A DNA stretch of 64,000 nt, taken from Mermis nigrescens. Lineage: Eukaryota; Nematoda; Enoplea; Mermithida; Mermithidae. Both the position numbers and the translations under genes were made by a program. Positions within the stretch are counted from its first letter, which is position 1. Every line of letters starts with the position of its first letter. This document shows, piece after piece, positions 1 to 11,152 of the stretch. The notes beneath the pieces were generated by a model, which worked only from the letters and a program-made list of their open reading frames with translations, was not told the origin of the DNA and made no database searches. The stretch is taken from positions 3,887,391 through 3,951,390 of the forward strand of contig JAVLUZ010000273.1 in NCBI GenBank assembly GCA_036768485.1, given 5' to 3'.

Positions 1-67
1 AATACTTATTAGCAGTGGTCCGCTCTTGCTACCACTGCCACATGGGCTTAAATTTCTTAAACACGCT
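1..67. repeat. Inner part of left terminal inverted repeat of Polinton A
   Basis: The stretch matches the reverse complement of 10418-10484 with a few mismatches. It contains the motif GCAGTGGTCCGCTCTTGC at 12-29, which recurs in the terminal repeats of every Polinton-type element in the window. The outer part of the repeat is beyond the window edge. Confidence 0.85.
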
Positions 68-805
68 TGAAATGCATTTTACGATAGTTTTGCCAAACTC
101 GAAAGGAACTGGCATATCTTCATAGCTTTTAACGTTAATTTCAATAGTATTGAATGATTTTTTGAGCACGGGTATATAGTGTGGACTAATATATGAGTGG
201 TTTATTATATCCATATAGGTTCCTTCCATATTTATCACCTGCAGAAGTGGGGCAAAAACATTACCAACGATTTGAGGTTCCGACATATCACAATATACAT
301 AAAAATTGTGCATTCCGTCTAGCATATTGGGAGAATGGTGGGCAGCTATTGTCGATTCTTGTGCTACCTTCTAGAAATCTCAGCATGTACATTAAATGTT
401 TGGTTAATTTTAGGCTCTGAATACGTTCAGTGTTGAGTTTTAGATGACAGCATTTTTTATTATCATCATATTGTAAGCTTATATGTTGAGTATTGTCAAA
501 TTTTTCATTTGTGCTCACCATTTTTATTCCCTCAGTGATTGTTTTTACAAGATCGTGTGTTTTCAAGTCTCTGGCGCGAGGAATAAGCATTTTTATTTGG
601 ACATTATTTTTAAAATCATAATATTGAATCATGTTCTGATCTTTGGATATATTATTCCAAGTGCTGCAAAGATTATTTCGGCTAGCCCTGCTTCCAAATC
701 ACCATTGAGCATTATGTGTCTAGGCAGCTTTGTAATGAAGGTAGAGGCGGTATTTTATTCTTGAGAATCGCTCGGAAGCGTCATGTAAAACTGTTTAGGA
801 TCCAT
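29..805 (-). pseudogene. Polinton structural protein, minor capsid candidate (copy A)
   Basis: This is the last gene of the Polinton, next to the left terminal repeat. The reading starts at 805 with MDPKQFYMTLPSDS and passes through several frames. Segment 288-632 is an open stretch, and 29-325 carries YVYCDMSEPQIVGNVFAPLL and a C-terminal block with HYIPVLKKSF, IEINVKSYED and VPFEFGK. The opening FYxTLPS, the YVYCD block and the VPFExGK ending are features I recognise from a protein found in many metazoan Polintons. Its position after the protease suggests a virion component, perhaps the penton-like minor capsid protein, but that role is inferred. A stop after SDSQE and at least two frameshifts break it. 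Copy B has the homolog at 60967-61742. Confidence 0.7.
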
Positions 806-819
806 GTTTGTTGTTTTTT

Positions 820-1243
820 TCACTTTCTCTCAAAGTATTTATAGATTTTGGGCGTGTGCATAGACTTAACGACTCTTTTGAACAAAACCCCTTTTGCTCG
901 AAAATACAGAAAATAGATGCACATATGGCAGCATGATGTTGAGAAAAATAGCCTGAACCCGCATATTATTGTACATGTACACTGTTGCATATTTCTCAAT
1001 ATATTCTTTGAGCTCAACAAGGGGTTTTTGACCATAAATATAAAAGAAATCACAATGCAATCTACAATTGAAGAACATGGCCACCTAGTGTGACCCTGGT
1101 TTATTGCTGAAATCCAAATCGGCTATTACTGCAGCAGGGTAGTGGGGTATAGGCGGAAGGTGATCAATAGGGAAGACGCCCAGCAAAATTTTGTTCACAG
1201 CACGATCTGCTTCTGATATGTGTAGTACTTCAAGTGTATTCAT
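820..1243 (-). pseudogene. PRO: Adenain-like cysteine protease (copy A)
   Basis: This is the Polinton virion-maturation protease, of the adenovirus endopeptidase / Ulp1 fold. The start ATG at 1243 overlaps the stop of the upstream capsid gene in an ATGA arrangement. The catalytic His lies in KPGSH, but the next codon, normally Trp, is TAG. A short acidic block follows, and after a frameshift comes the Cys region FFSTSCCHMCIYFLYFRAKG, where the usual CGH reads CCH. The C-terminus KSMHTPKIYKYFERK matches copy B. It would act in the assembling virion to cut capsid precursors, as adenain does. The nonsense codon and frameshift make this copy a pseudogene. Confidence 0.8.
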
Positions 1244-2533
1244 TGCTGATCATTAAAATCATGAAAAGTGTTGCGGTTTTTATCAATCATCATTAAATTA
1301 TCAAATTTGGCGTATATCATAATTTCTACACCTGAATCAGGCAAAGGTCTGCAAACTTGACATTTATACTTGTTGTTCCTTCGCGCACTAGATCCCAATG
1401 CCCATTATCATCCGCATCAGGCATCAGGTCGAACACAAAGAAACAATAACTTGTTTTAAATTTGTGTCTGTTGATAAAACTACCTTAATTATCATGCCCA
1501 ATATCAAGCGCATCGTACATCTGAATAAATGCATGATTAAGCTTAATTTTCTTGAATGACACATTTAGTGAATGAGTTTGCCCTCCACACGTTACTTTCA
1601 CATCGTAAACGCTAAATGGGTTGAAATTAAATGGCGATTTTGACAAAGTGCCTCAAAATGCTTTTCCCTCAACACAAACAAAAACTAAACGTCATGGCAG
1701 CTGGCCTGTAAACAATGCGAAATTGGGCGTTTCCCTGGACGGATTTGAAATGTGCATATTTGTCATGGCAACTCTTCTTATAGGGTATTTGGCAGTATAT
1801 GCCATCATTGTTTGCTCAAGCGCTGAACTCCCACTCTCTAGCACCTCTACTTTTTGAACAAACAATTTCATTACTAAAACAATGAGTTCTAGTGGAATAT
1901 CTTCAAAACACTGTATGACAAAATTATTAGTGTTTCTGTGTAATTCTAGGCGAAAATCTGTAAAATTCAGAAAATACCTGTCTTGAGAGAACAAGTCAGT
2001 GTGTAAGGGCACAGATACTTCTACAACACTCGAGTCTTTAAAGAGCGCCGCTCGTTCTTTGAACCCTTTATTATTGTCAACATTCACATTAGCCCCACCT
2101 TTGTGAAAATACAGCGCAGACTGAAGATGAGACAATTTTGCATCAAAACCATAATTTAATTCAGTTTCAAAATATGCCCTAAATGCGTATAAATTGGAGC
2201 TGTCAAACACTAATCGGCCGCCTAAAAACACTTGACTTGCTTGAAAAATGTTTTGCCTATAAGATTGATTGGTGCATAATTGGGTAATGCTACGCCTGCT
2301 GCTGGTGATGGTTTTTTAATTTTTAGAGATATGTATATATAACTTCTGCTCATTTGCAAATAGTGTTGATCGGGTGGGATTCTGAATTTGTAGGGGTCTG
2401 CATTTGTTAGTGAATGCATAGGCTGCACTTCATCCCAAAATCATCTTTTAACAGAAACTTGGGTAGGAGAGACAGTGAAAAGATCGAGTTCAGATTTTGT
2501 ACTTGGAATGGAGTTTACGTCTATTAGAGCCAT
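1240..2533 (-). pseudogene. Polinton major capsid protein candidate (copy A)
   Basis: The gene is read from the ATG at 2533 (MALIDVNSIPSTKSELDLFT) through FWDEVQPMHSL, FRIPPDQHYLQMSRSYIY and INLIGKTFFKQVK to the large open segment at 1692-2231. That segment contains GGRLVFDSSNLYAFRAYFET, LNYGFDAKLSHLQSAL, NNKGFKERAALF and PIRRVAMTNMHISNPSRETP. The C-terminal part near 1250-1650 carries the SPFNFNPFSVYDVKV and HWDLVREGTTSI blocks. I recognise this as the conserved F54H12.2-like protein of metazoan Polintons, generally regarded as the double-jelly-roll major capsid protein; the fold is not visible directly. About 430 codons are spread over several frames. A GGA-to-TGA change follows VSVKR, and frameshifts lie near 2225 and 1690. 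Confidence 0.8.
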
Positions 2534-2544
2534 TTTTTGAATTA

Positions 2545-2934
2545 GTTTTGTAAATGCGCCATCATTATTCATATTTATATACTTTTGGCGCACGCCTAGC
2601 CCCTCACTAGACATGGTCTTGGATGCCTCATCTAAGAATTGCGCCGCCTCATGCTTGGAATGTTCTTTGGCAGACTGAAATAAGGGTTTTCCTGCGCCAC
2701 ATCTGATGCAATATTAGCCCTAGCCACTAATGCGTGTTTCCCTGCGCTTTTGCCAATAGACCTCAATACAGGCACAGCCATTCTAAATAGTGATTTAAAG
2801 AAAGTCCCTAATCCGCCACCTCGTTGGTATGGTACGCATCTATAGCCTTCTAGGCCATATCCTGTTTGTGAGGCTTGTTCTTCATAATATTGTAGCCAAA
2901 GGCCAGTGAGTTCAGGATTGAATTGTACATGCAT
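2545..2934 (-). pseudogene. Small basic virion protein, pVI-like candidate (copy A)
   Basis: The reading starts MHVQFNPELTGLWLQYYEEQ, then has a GYRCVPYQRGGGLG segment followed by an amphipathic stretch FFKSLFRMAVPVLRSIGKSA. The Gly-rich YQRGGGLG block plus amphipathic helix resembles the membrane-active minor virion protein of adenoviruses, and similar proteins occur in Polintons and adintoviruses; the function is inferred. The main frame ends at 2632. A frameshift just before this stop links to EAAQFLDEASK and onward to the capsid gene. Copy B carries the same arrangement at 56905-57296. Confidence 0.55.
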
Positions 2935-2992
2935 GTTTTTATTGTATTATTTTTTGCTTAAACATTTCTACTATTTATAGATTTTTTTCATC

Positions 2993-3545
2993 TTAGGAAA
3001 AGTCGCCTTCAGATGCCACTGCGCTCTTCCATTTCTTATTAGCTATACTCTTAAGTGGTGCGTTTGAACGCTGAAGGGCCCTAGCCAACTCTTTTGCACC
3101 AATTGCAGCGGGTATGGTTTTACAATCACGCGTGAAGTCATGAATCAAATCAACAATATTTGATCCATATATTTTCTGACCATCAATCACAATCTCACCC
3201 AATGGTCCAATGTCAATACTAGGATCGTCATTAATATGCTATAATAGCAGTTTTGCACTTGGTTGTAAAATTTTTGGAATACTAGCTATAATTTCTTCGC
3301 TTCCAACTGATTTGTGTGGACCTAGAATACTTAGCTCATACGGTTTCTTACGCTGTTCCTGCAATCGGCCAATCCTGCTCAAAATTTGGTTATACTTTAT
3401 CATTTTCAAGCCTGATGATGAATGCTTATTGCTTAAAATCTTGTACATCTCCCGATCCAAGGCGTTTAATACTTGATGTAGTGGTTTACTTTGTTCAGCA
3501 ATATCTGCTGGCACTAGAACTATTTTTTCTGTATGCTTTATTTCT
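2993..3545 (-). pseudogene. Conserved Polinton protein of unknown function (copy A)
   Basis: The protein opens with KIVLVPADIAEQSKPLHQVL, continues with LDREMYKILSNKHSSSGLKM and KYNQILSRIGRLQEQRKKP, a charged region likely to be helical or coiled, and ends with ALQRSNAPLKSIANKKWKS. The pattern of VLVPADI, LDxEMxxIL and KxxxYNQxLxR is one I know from other metazoan Polintons, but no function is established. The two open segments are in the same frame and are separated by one TAG at 3239-3241, where copy B has CAG (Gln). No ATG is seen near 3545, where copy B has one, so the start is uncertain. Confidence 0.7.
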
Positions 3546-3890
3546 TGCCTATAATCGCTTCAGCTAGTAAACTACCTACAACTAATAGTATTGGTGTCAA
3601 TAAAAGAGGGATAAAACCACTGTTCTGAATAATTAAATCTTTCTTCAGCCTAGTTTTTGAGCGCCTATTTTTAACTAAATATCGAATTTTGTTTTGAAAT
3701 CTTTTTAATTTTTGTATTTCTTTGTCAGTAAAAAGAAATGATGCCATTTAGGAAATTGTTTGCACAATTGCAAATACATAGGATTTGGTCTCTACTAGCA
3801 TTATTTATAACAACATTGCGTTGGGGTTTTCTTTGCAATACTTAACAAATGCAAACAACTAATGTTTCATTTTAGTCTTTGAGGAGCCAT
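3538..3890 (-). pseudogene. Small Polinton membrane protein (copy A)
   Basis: The gene begins at the ATG at 3890 inside the 3' end of the ATPase gene (overlap 3859-3890). The intact part, 3538-3747, has a basic stretch (KRFQNKIRYLVKNRRSKTRL) followed by GFIPLLLTPILLVVGSLLAE, a good single membrane-spanning or amphipathic segment, and ends in GKK. Copy B at 55950-56300 is uninterrupted at 116 residues and shows the full layout. Here an early TGA-type stop after MAPQRLK and frame changes disrupt the N-terminal half. Small proteins with this basic-then-hydrophobic ending are common in Polintons; their role is unknown. Confidence 0.65.
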
Positions 3891-4532
3891 TTTTGTAATT
3901 TTCAAATAGGTCATTATGCTTATGTATAGTTTTTGGCACATAAAATGAAGGATGTTTACTCAAAATACTCGTTTTCAACCTGTGTAAATCATCTGCATTT
4001 TGTGTCAGATCAATGAATAGTACCCGTGTGGCCTGGAGGTGGCATCAACATATACTTTAAGAAAATATTTTGTATTACTAGGGTATAAATGACGCAATAA
4101 AATATGTGATTGCAGCTGATCTTCTGGGTTTTTGAATAAAACAATATAATCAGAATTGATATGCGAGGTACAAAGGCCATCATCAAATAGATTTTGCACA
4201 TTTTGTATAATGCTAATGTTCCAATGATGACAACCACGAGTGAATAATTGTGTAATTTCACGATTTTTACTACTTTCATTCATTAGATCATCAAGAATTA
4301 TCAGCTGGGCTACATGCCTTTTTCCTTCGAGGATGCTAAAATCTGGCAAGCCTTTATTGGAAATTACATTTTTCATCTTATAGTACAGAGGCTGTTCTTC
4401 ACTATAAAACTAATAGATTCTATCAATTTTGGTATTAATTATTCTTTCTCTATTTTCAATAAGTTGCTTAACAAATGTTGTTTTTCCTGATTTTGTGGGA
4501 CCAGAAACAATACAAGCAAAAAGATGATACAT
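3859..4532 (-). pseudogene. ATP: FtsK/HerA-type genome-packaging ATPase (copy A)
   Basis: This is the Polinton ATP gene, an A32-like packaging ATPase of about 224 codons that would pump the element's DNA into capsids. The Walker A motif is CIVSGPTKSGKTTF near the N-terminus and the Walker B motif is QLIILDDLMNES. A downstream block TQLFTRGCHHWNISIIQNVQ and HINSDYIVLFKNPEDQLQSH fits the family. The start ATG at 4532 lies 2 bases after the INT stop. A TAG interrupts the chain after TKIDRIY, and a frameshift near 4025 displaces the last 50 or so residues, so it is a pseudogene. The Walker motifs themselves are undamaged. Confidence 0.88.
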
Positions 4533-4534
4533 AA

Positions 4535-5590
4535 TTATTTTGGTTGTTCATAAAATCTCAATTCTGCTTTTGATAAAATGGTATCAAATTTCTTTGGCTT
4601 TCTTTGGCCAGTTTTTAAAAGGTACTTTATACTCGCCTTTGCCCTTATTTATAGCTTTATCTATTCTTTTGTGTTGCTCAGCATTAGGTTTAGCCACCTG
4701 TAGCTCTTTTGCATAGAAGGCGCCTGTTATTAGGTCACCCAAGAGATCCTCCAATTTATACGTTTTAGGACAGCTGTTTGATACCTCCTTAATTCGGAAT
4801 AACTCATCAGTCTATGTATGTTTGCTTGCTTTTTGTGAAGCTTTTCTTCAGTGTTGTTATTCGCACTATTTCACCAATATTCAATGGCTGCTTGGCATCA
4901 CATATCTTTTCCTTTCTTAACATGAAGGCTAATAATTCCCCAATATTCTCAGAGTTCACATCATTTGGAGGTATATTGTTAAGAATTCTATGTGGGGCGT
5001 TGTTATAACTTTCAATAATATTTTGGTATACTCTAGTCCAGTTCTCATTCGAATAATAGGTCATGAATTTCATCAATTTATCTCAAAATGTTCTATGAAA
5101 ACTTTCCACAAAATTGGCTTTTATTTCAGGGCTGCTTGTTAGTATATGATTTATTGAGTGTAGTAAGCTATTTAACTCACCTTTAGTCTCATTACCATGA
5201 TCACTTCTTATGGATTGTGGAACAGCTTGTTGCAGAATTTTTGAAAGGCTCGTGATGCGAATTTCGCACTTTTATTTGTCATTGCCTGCCCAGAGGCCTT
5301 GCGAGAAAACACATCAACAACCATTAAAATATAGCGATTCATGAAATTCTTATTCTGAATCTCTCTCAAGTCTAACAAATCTACATCCCACAATATATTT
5401 GGCCCAGCTACAATGACTGATTGGCGTGGAAACCGTTTTTGAATAGGTTTATGTAACTGATGAGTGAATTGATTTTTCAAAAAGGATTTTGTCAGTTTTA
5501 TTGATTTCTTTGATACTAGCTGCAACTTTTTTTCTCCTGAAAATGCGGCAGCATTTTTTTACATCAGTCCACTGCTTTTTGATACTTTTT
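4535..5590 (-). pseudogene. INT: Retroviral-type DDE integrase (copy A)
   Basis: This is the Polinton integrase, which joins the element ends to target DNA and makes the 6-bp duplication. The catalytic core is visible in pieces: the first Asp in NILWDVDLLDL, the second in RSDHGNETKGE, and the Glu in KANFVESFHRTF. The segment 4807-5076 (FMTYYSNENWTRVYQNIIES, PNDVNSENIGELLAF, IGEIVRITTLKKSF) matches the C-terminal half, and the ending KNWPKKFDTILSKAEL precedes the stop at 4535. A frameshift before RSDHGNE and a stop after HRTF break the frame. All three catalytic residues are still encoded. The 5' boundary is uncertain because no clear ATG is seen. Confidence 0.85.
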
Positions 5591-5635
5591 ATTTTTATAA
5601 TCTACTGGTACTTGTACCAATATTCATAACCATTT

Positions 5636-5815
5636 TTACAAAAATATTCCAAACTTTACAAAAATGTTCCAAACTTTACAAAAATGTTCCAAACTTTACA
5701 AAAAATGTTCAAAACTTTACAAAAAATGTTCCAAACTTTACAAAATGTTCCAAACATTACAAAAATGTTCCAAATTTTACAAAAAAGTTCCAAACTTTAC
5801 AAAAAATGTTGTTCC
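5636..5815. repeat. Minisatellite between PolB and INT, copy A
   Basis: About eight units of roughly 20 bp with the core TTCCAAACTTTACAAAAATG are arrayed head to tail. The same unit, inverted, lies between PolB and INT in copy B (52430-52575), and both arms of element C contain it (31640-31880, 35510-35690). It has no coding potential of its own despite two open frames through it. Confidence 0.9.
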
Positions 5816-6042
5816 CATTGGTCAATGTCCGACCCACACGACGAGGAGGTTGGCACAATGGTGGGTCATATTTTCAGTAATATATAATAAATCGTAGCTT
5901 CAGAACTCCTAACCACATGCCCATTCCAGAGGGATATTAGGCGCCCTGTTGCTACAACCAAAATGAATAAACACTGAAAAATTAAAATTTAAAACCAGTA
6001 CCATGGTTTCATATGTCTAGTAGGACTGTCATAAGGCAGTCC

Positions 6043-9000
6043 CTACTTCCCCTGGATGTATGTCCAAATGTGATTATCCAGTTGCATCCTGAATCCTATG
6101 GTTCTACCTCCTTGTGCTTCATGAGAATCCAGCACACGAGTATACTCATCAATGGACAACCAGTTTACTTTCTTCGTTAATATTTTACTGCTGATTTTCA
6201 TATTTTCGCTTAGGTCAATAACAACAACATGTTTTTGCAGCCAAACAGCACATAGCTGTTCCTCAATACACCTCTTTCAACAGACCAGGAGTTTGTTTAG
6301 TGGCCTTTGATGTTACAAACCTTGTTTTTATACACTTCCTCAAATTCACCCTTAAGATTGGGTTTTACTAAATCTAACAGGTTTTCTGCAGACGATGCTA
6401 AATATATGCTGTCTGTGTCTGTCTGCATACACTGGTAATCCGGAATGTCAAAATATTTCAACAGCACATCGTAAAAGAAGTCTAACATTCGGATTTTCGC
6501 CCAATTGTAGACTGAGAGTCTAACAACTATAGGCAAATCTAAAACGATTTCCTTCTTGAGCATGTTCACTTCATAACAGTTGGTTGTAATGAATTTCACC
6601 TTTTTCACATAGGGCTTAACCTTGCTTCAGCTGCTTTCTCGTAATCAGTATAGAGCACATCCACATGTTGCTCCTTATTTGTTAAGGTTTTGCCATATCC
6701 TGTATTGCTCAACAGTTTGAAAGTATCGGCAATCATGGTCAATTCTGGATCTGCATCACCTTCTTGTCTATGTTTGGTGACCGTGTCTCTAAAATTTTCA
6801 AAAGGTCTTGACTTGTCATACTGTATAACCTCTAAAATTTTCTCCAGTACAAGTCCATGTTGAACTAAAAACTTAATCATTTCTGTAGAAAGAAGAATCT
6901 CTTTCCCAAAATAACTGCTAATTAGGTTTTGCCGGGGCTTTCTCAGCAAACCATTCTTCTCCGCATATTCTTTCATCAGAGGACCTATATCCTCTCTGCT
7001 AATCTCTTTATGTTATACAATTGGCGGAAAACTGGCGTATTGTGGTTTCAAATCTTCAGTGGTGCAAATATTAACTTTCGCAAATCCAAAGACTGAACCA
7101 TCTAAAATTGATTGGGTCATTTTTCTTTCACAAAACAAGTTTTCACATAAGATTTCCTAACTGGTCGAGTTTTCAAATACTCTTCGCTGATGGAGTTCCA
7201 CTTGCACTCCCATATATTTACCAAATTATAGCCTAATGATCTTATATCAGCTTCTTTTGTTTGAATCCATGAATAGGCTTCTTCAGGATCCTTTTTCTTA
7301 TTTCTTTGACCTGCCAGGCAGTGGTGACAATGGTAATAGCAACCATAAAATTCATATACTGTATGTGTGTCTGCTCAAAATCCGTCAACAGGTGAGCAGG
7401 CAGGGCCTACAGTTTTTTCCTTGTCATTACCACAATGTTGAATGTGATGTCCTATCCTATGACTCTCATATTCAAAATATTCTACAGATATTGGTTTAGA
7501 AGCGCTAACCTTATGAAATTTATTCTTTTTCTCTAGCACCCAATAATCATGATAACCAATGGGCGTGTCCATAGATTGTGCCCACTGGTATAAGGCATTA
7601 AAATCGTGGCCTATTATAGCTTTCACTGTTTTGACTGGGTTGTTCCTTATGAATATTTGATCTTTTATTGCTAGTCTAGTCATTACCATAGATAAGCAAC
7701 TGCACATACTAGATTTTAAAGTATAATAAATTTGTTTCGAATTTTCCGAGAATAACGAGAATTTGGTTTCAGGAATGCTTTTGAAAAGGTAGCGCTCAGT
7801 GACACCGGGTAATGACATTGCTTCCCTGAAAATATCTATTTGAAATCTGGCCCAACACAAATTGGCCATGGTAGTGCATGCTTCAAGAAAAGGAACTACA
7901 TCTCGTGTGTTGTAAAACATGAGATAATCTTTTAAAGTTGTCATATTATACTGTTGCCAGTATTTTTGACACTGCCCATGATCCTCAGCGCTAACACATT
8001 CCTCTTTCATGGAACTATAGAAGGCGCCTGGCGGTGGTAATTTTGTATCAGATAATTTTTCGAATCCATCTAGATATTCATAGGGAAATTTTGTTTTAGT
8101 CAATGATGCTTTGTATGTTCTCATAAATGTATCTAAACTGAAGCCAGGCGCTACGCATGTGCTAATGTCAAGAAATTTGAGAATGCTTGTTGACAAGCAA
8201 AGTGTGAATCCATTTTGTAAGATAGCTTTTGGCCATTTATTATTTTCTGGAGCACTTTGTACTTTTTGAATGAATGGAGGGAACGAGTTCTGTTTAATTG
8301 AATTGATATTGTATGCGCCCAAGTTAAAGCCAATACACGTAAGTTGACTGCAGTATTTAAATAGACTGGTTCTGAGGATAATTAGTTTATTATGGAGCCC
8401 TTTTTTGCATCTATTATTGGCTTCTTGCTCCCTTATATAGTTTTCACATATCATTAGTTTTTCATCAAAGGTTTAAAAAATAGGCCAAAACTTTGATAAA
8501 AGTATGGAACTTTGTTGTTGATTTTTTTCAAGATGAGTTAGTAGTTGTATGATAAGCTGATCAGGATTGTTGTTTACAAAACATTGGAGGTCAAAACCAG
8601 GGACGTTTGTATGTACTGCACAAGAGATGGGCTGGTGCTGGGCAACAAAATGTAATTTATTTGAGCTTTCTACACGCTCCTCAATCAAAAGAGTCTCAAA
8701 GTCGTAGACTGCAAAGAAAGAGCAGAATTGTTGCTCTTTGGGAATATGTATTTCATTATCGGAAAGCTGCTCAAAAACCGTTTTCTTTAGCTGAAATATT
8801 CCGTCAGGGAATTTATGTTTAGTTTTACAATGTCTGCAATGGTTTTTAGCATGGTTGTTTAATAAGTCAGCTTTATGAAACAGCCAACTGCATGTGAGAC
8901 ATGCATGGCGTTTTGCATACTTCTCGATATTTGTAATGTAACTATAGGCAGCTTGTCTAGAAACAGTGTAAGAAATGTCAAGATTCAATAGTTTTTATAC

Positions 9001-10225
9001 TTTCTAACTACATTCTTCCAGCAGACAGCTGACTGCTTGTCAGCATCTATATGAAAACACTGAATGTCTACCAGAAACAATTTTTCAAGCATCTCCAAGT
9101 CTGTGTATGGCACACCAATAAAACTCGCAACAGTTGATTGATCATTTTTCTTTTTACAATGTTGAACGAAAAGTTGAAAAACATTATGTGGCTCAAAATT
9201 TTCAAAACTACATTGTGCCAAACAGCGTAAGAAGCAGAGATTGTCTTTAAAACTATGTCTGTTATGATTTTGTGTCATATGTAGAGTATGTCGCTGATTT
9301 GTCACTTCTAATAGGACTGATTCATCTGTGCAACCACTCACAGAATTTGTTTGAGGCATTACAAAAAATTCGATATTGGTTATAACCTGTAGTCTCCATT
9401 TTGTATCTGGGTGACTGAATTTCTCCTCAACGTCTATAAGCTCCAGTTTTTAAGCTAAGCCTTTAATATCATGACCATTTGTTATTAAAATAGGGGTCCC
9501 TAGAATAATGAAGTTGTTTTGACATGCGTACCAATAATTGCTGGCTACAGTTTCACGATTTTTACGAAAACAGCCTATTGCCGCATCTACTCGAAAAGCT
9601 TCTTTTTCGTTTTGTAAAATGTCTGTAAGCATATCTAAGTAATTACTGGTTACCCATCTATAGTTGTATTCATGATCAAGCACATCGCTCACACTTTTGG
9701 TAGTCCAAATGAGTCGCCAATATCTCCTGACTTCCTCCCTGATATCATCAGGGTAGTCGGACAAATCCTCTGGAAGAAGCTTGTCCTCAGGAATTAGTGC
9801 GACTGGCTCGGCTCTCTCTATTGCCCGAATAATGGGGTTATTAGGTCTTACTTCTTAAACATGTCCTAAGATGTGTGTGAGAAAATTAATCCTCATTTGA
9901 TTCAAATGTTTTGTCACAATACATACATTTACGTGTAACATGTTGCATCTCAAAGTGATTAACTAAAATTCTTCTTAATTTCGAAAAGAGAGGCACTTGA
10001 AGGACATTTGAACCTAGATCCTAAATGGGCAGAACTCTCATGCTCTGCTAGCCTGCTTTGACGTGTAAACAATTTATTACATACAGTACAAAGGTGCGGC
10101 TTGCGCTTCGGAAGCTGCGATTGGTTTAAACCAGCATCAAAAAGATCACTGGCGTCTGCTGGCGGAGCCCTATAATCAGTCCCTCTGATACCAAGATCTG
10201 CAGAAGATTCGACAATATTTGCCAT
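6043..10225 (-). pseudogene. PolB: Protein-primed family B DNA polymerase (copy A)
   Basis: This is the replicative polymerase of the Polinton, about 1390 codons. From the N-terminus (ATG at 10225) there is a C2H2 finger CTVCNKLFTRQSRLAEHESS with a His, then a middle region. The exonuclease motifs are AVYDFETLL (Exo I), GAYNINSIK (Exo II, with Asn where copy B has Asp) and YNTRDVVPFLEA (Exo III). The polymerase motifs are IGHDFNALY (A), KLLSNTGYGKTLTN (B) and QTDTDSIYLA (C, intact DTDS). The C-terminus reads IGFRMQLDNHIWTYIQGK. Several stops and frameshifts split it (for example at 9450, 8985, 8470, 7375 and 6600), so it is dead. The long middle segment 7375-8454 is still open over 359 codons. 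Confidence 0.92.
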
Positions 10226-10417
10226 AGTTCTTTGATGACTATTTGTAATTTCAAGATAAAAATTTATATTTTTGTAAGAAAACTTTATAAACTTTGTTAT
10301 TAATTTTATTATAAACTTGGTATTTGAACTCATTATTTATAAACTATGCAAGAAAAATTTTATATTTATAACGTTTGCAAGAAAAATTCAAATTTATAGA
10401 CATTATGAACACATCTA

Positions 10418-10856
10418 AGCGTGTTTAACATATTTAAGGCTATGTGGCAGTGGCAGCAAGAGCGGACCACTGCCTATAAGTATTGTAGGGGCTGCATTGG
10501 GGCTCCCCCTCCCCCAGGAATTTGAAGCCGGGTAGCCATAGTTTACCACAATAGTATGTACTTTACAACTATGCTCACTTTAATCTAAGTTTACACTAAA
10601 TTCTAGGTTTAGTCTAGTTTTAATCTTAGTTCGAGTTTAGTCTAGTTTTAATCTTAGTCTTAGTTTAATCCTATTTTAATCTTATTGGCACTGTGCCAAT
10701 GTTGACCCTTCCACTCCACAACTATGTCCTATCCTTAAGTATTGTATATCTTATAACACTACCTATCCTTAACCATAGGCAATCTTATAGCACTGCCTAT
10801 GCTTAACCATTGTCTATGTCATAGCACTACTCGCCAGGGTACCACGTATAACTACT
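10418..10856. repeat. Right terminal inverted repeat of Polinton A
   Basis: Inner part 10418-10484 is the inverted match of the window start and holds AGCAAGAGCGGACCACTGC at 10455-10473. The outer part contains TTTAATCTTAGTTTAGTC-type repeats and a GGATAGGC-type array, and ends ACGTATAACTACT. The same outer layout ends element C (AGTAGTTATATGTGG at 25839). Confidence 0.8.
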
Positions 10857-11152
10857 AGGCTATCTGCTGCTGCTGAAAACTTTTAAATATGACTTCCCGG
10901 TCCTTGCTCAGACATATTATGCAACTGAACTTGAGCTCAAAAGGAGTGTGTATCTATAAATTTGACTTCCCAGTCCTTCGACTTCACGGTCCTTTGACTT
11001 CCTGGTCCTTCGACTTCCCGGTCCTTTGACTTCCAGGTCCTTGCTTGAGCCGCAGAAAAGGGCACCATTATGTAGAAAAGATAGGACGGCTTTTTCACAC
11101 GTTATAACATAGCGGTACCACTGAAATGCGCGCGGGTGGTCTCTATACTACT
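10857..11152. repeat. Fragment of a second Polinton-type terminal repeat
   Basis: Repeats of GACTTCCCGGTCCTT (10895-11045) are followed by AGATAGGACGGC...CGTTATAACATAGCGG and an end CTATACTACT at 11152. The last 100 bases match the outer end of copy B's terminal repeats (45442-45540 and 62400-62492). The piece therefore appears to belong to an older element into whose end copy A landed. Confidence 0.65.

Larger units (their letters stand above)
1..10856 (-). mobile_element. Polinton/Maverick copy A (left end off-window)
   Basis: The genes of a Polinton lie in one direction on the minus strand: PolB, INT, ATPase, small membrane protein, coiled protein, pVI-like protein, major capsid candidate, adenain-like protease, minor capsid candidate. 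The first 67 bases match, inverted, bases 10418-10484, and the right terminal repeat runs out to ACTACT at 10856, giving the AG...CT ends known for Polintons. The left end and any 6-bp target duplication lie outside the window. Almost every gene carries a stop codon or frameshift, so this copy is not functional. It is close in gene content and order to copy B at 45442-62492. Confidence 0.9.

Noticed and set aside
5636..5815. Regular spaced repeats that might suggest a CRISPR array
   Set aside because: The units are contiguous tandem copies with no unique spacers, in animal DNA inside a Polinton.
5664..5897. Open frames rich in FQTLQK across the minisatellite
   Set aside because: They arise from translating tandem repeats; similar frames appear at 31558-31818 and 35614-35853.
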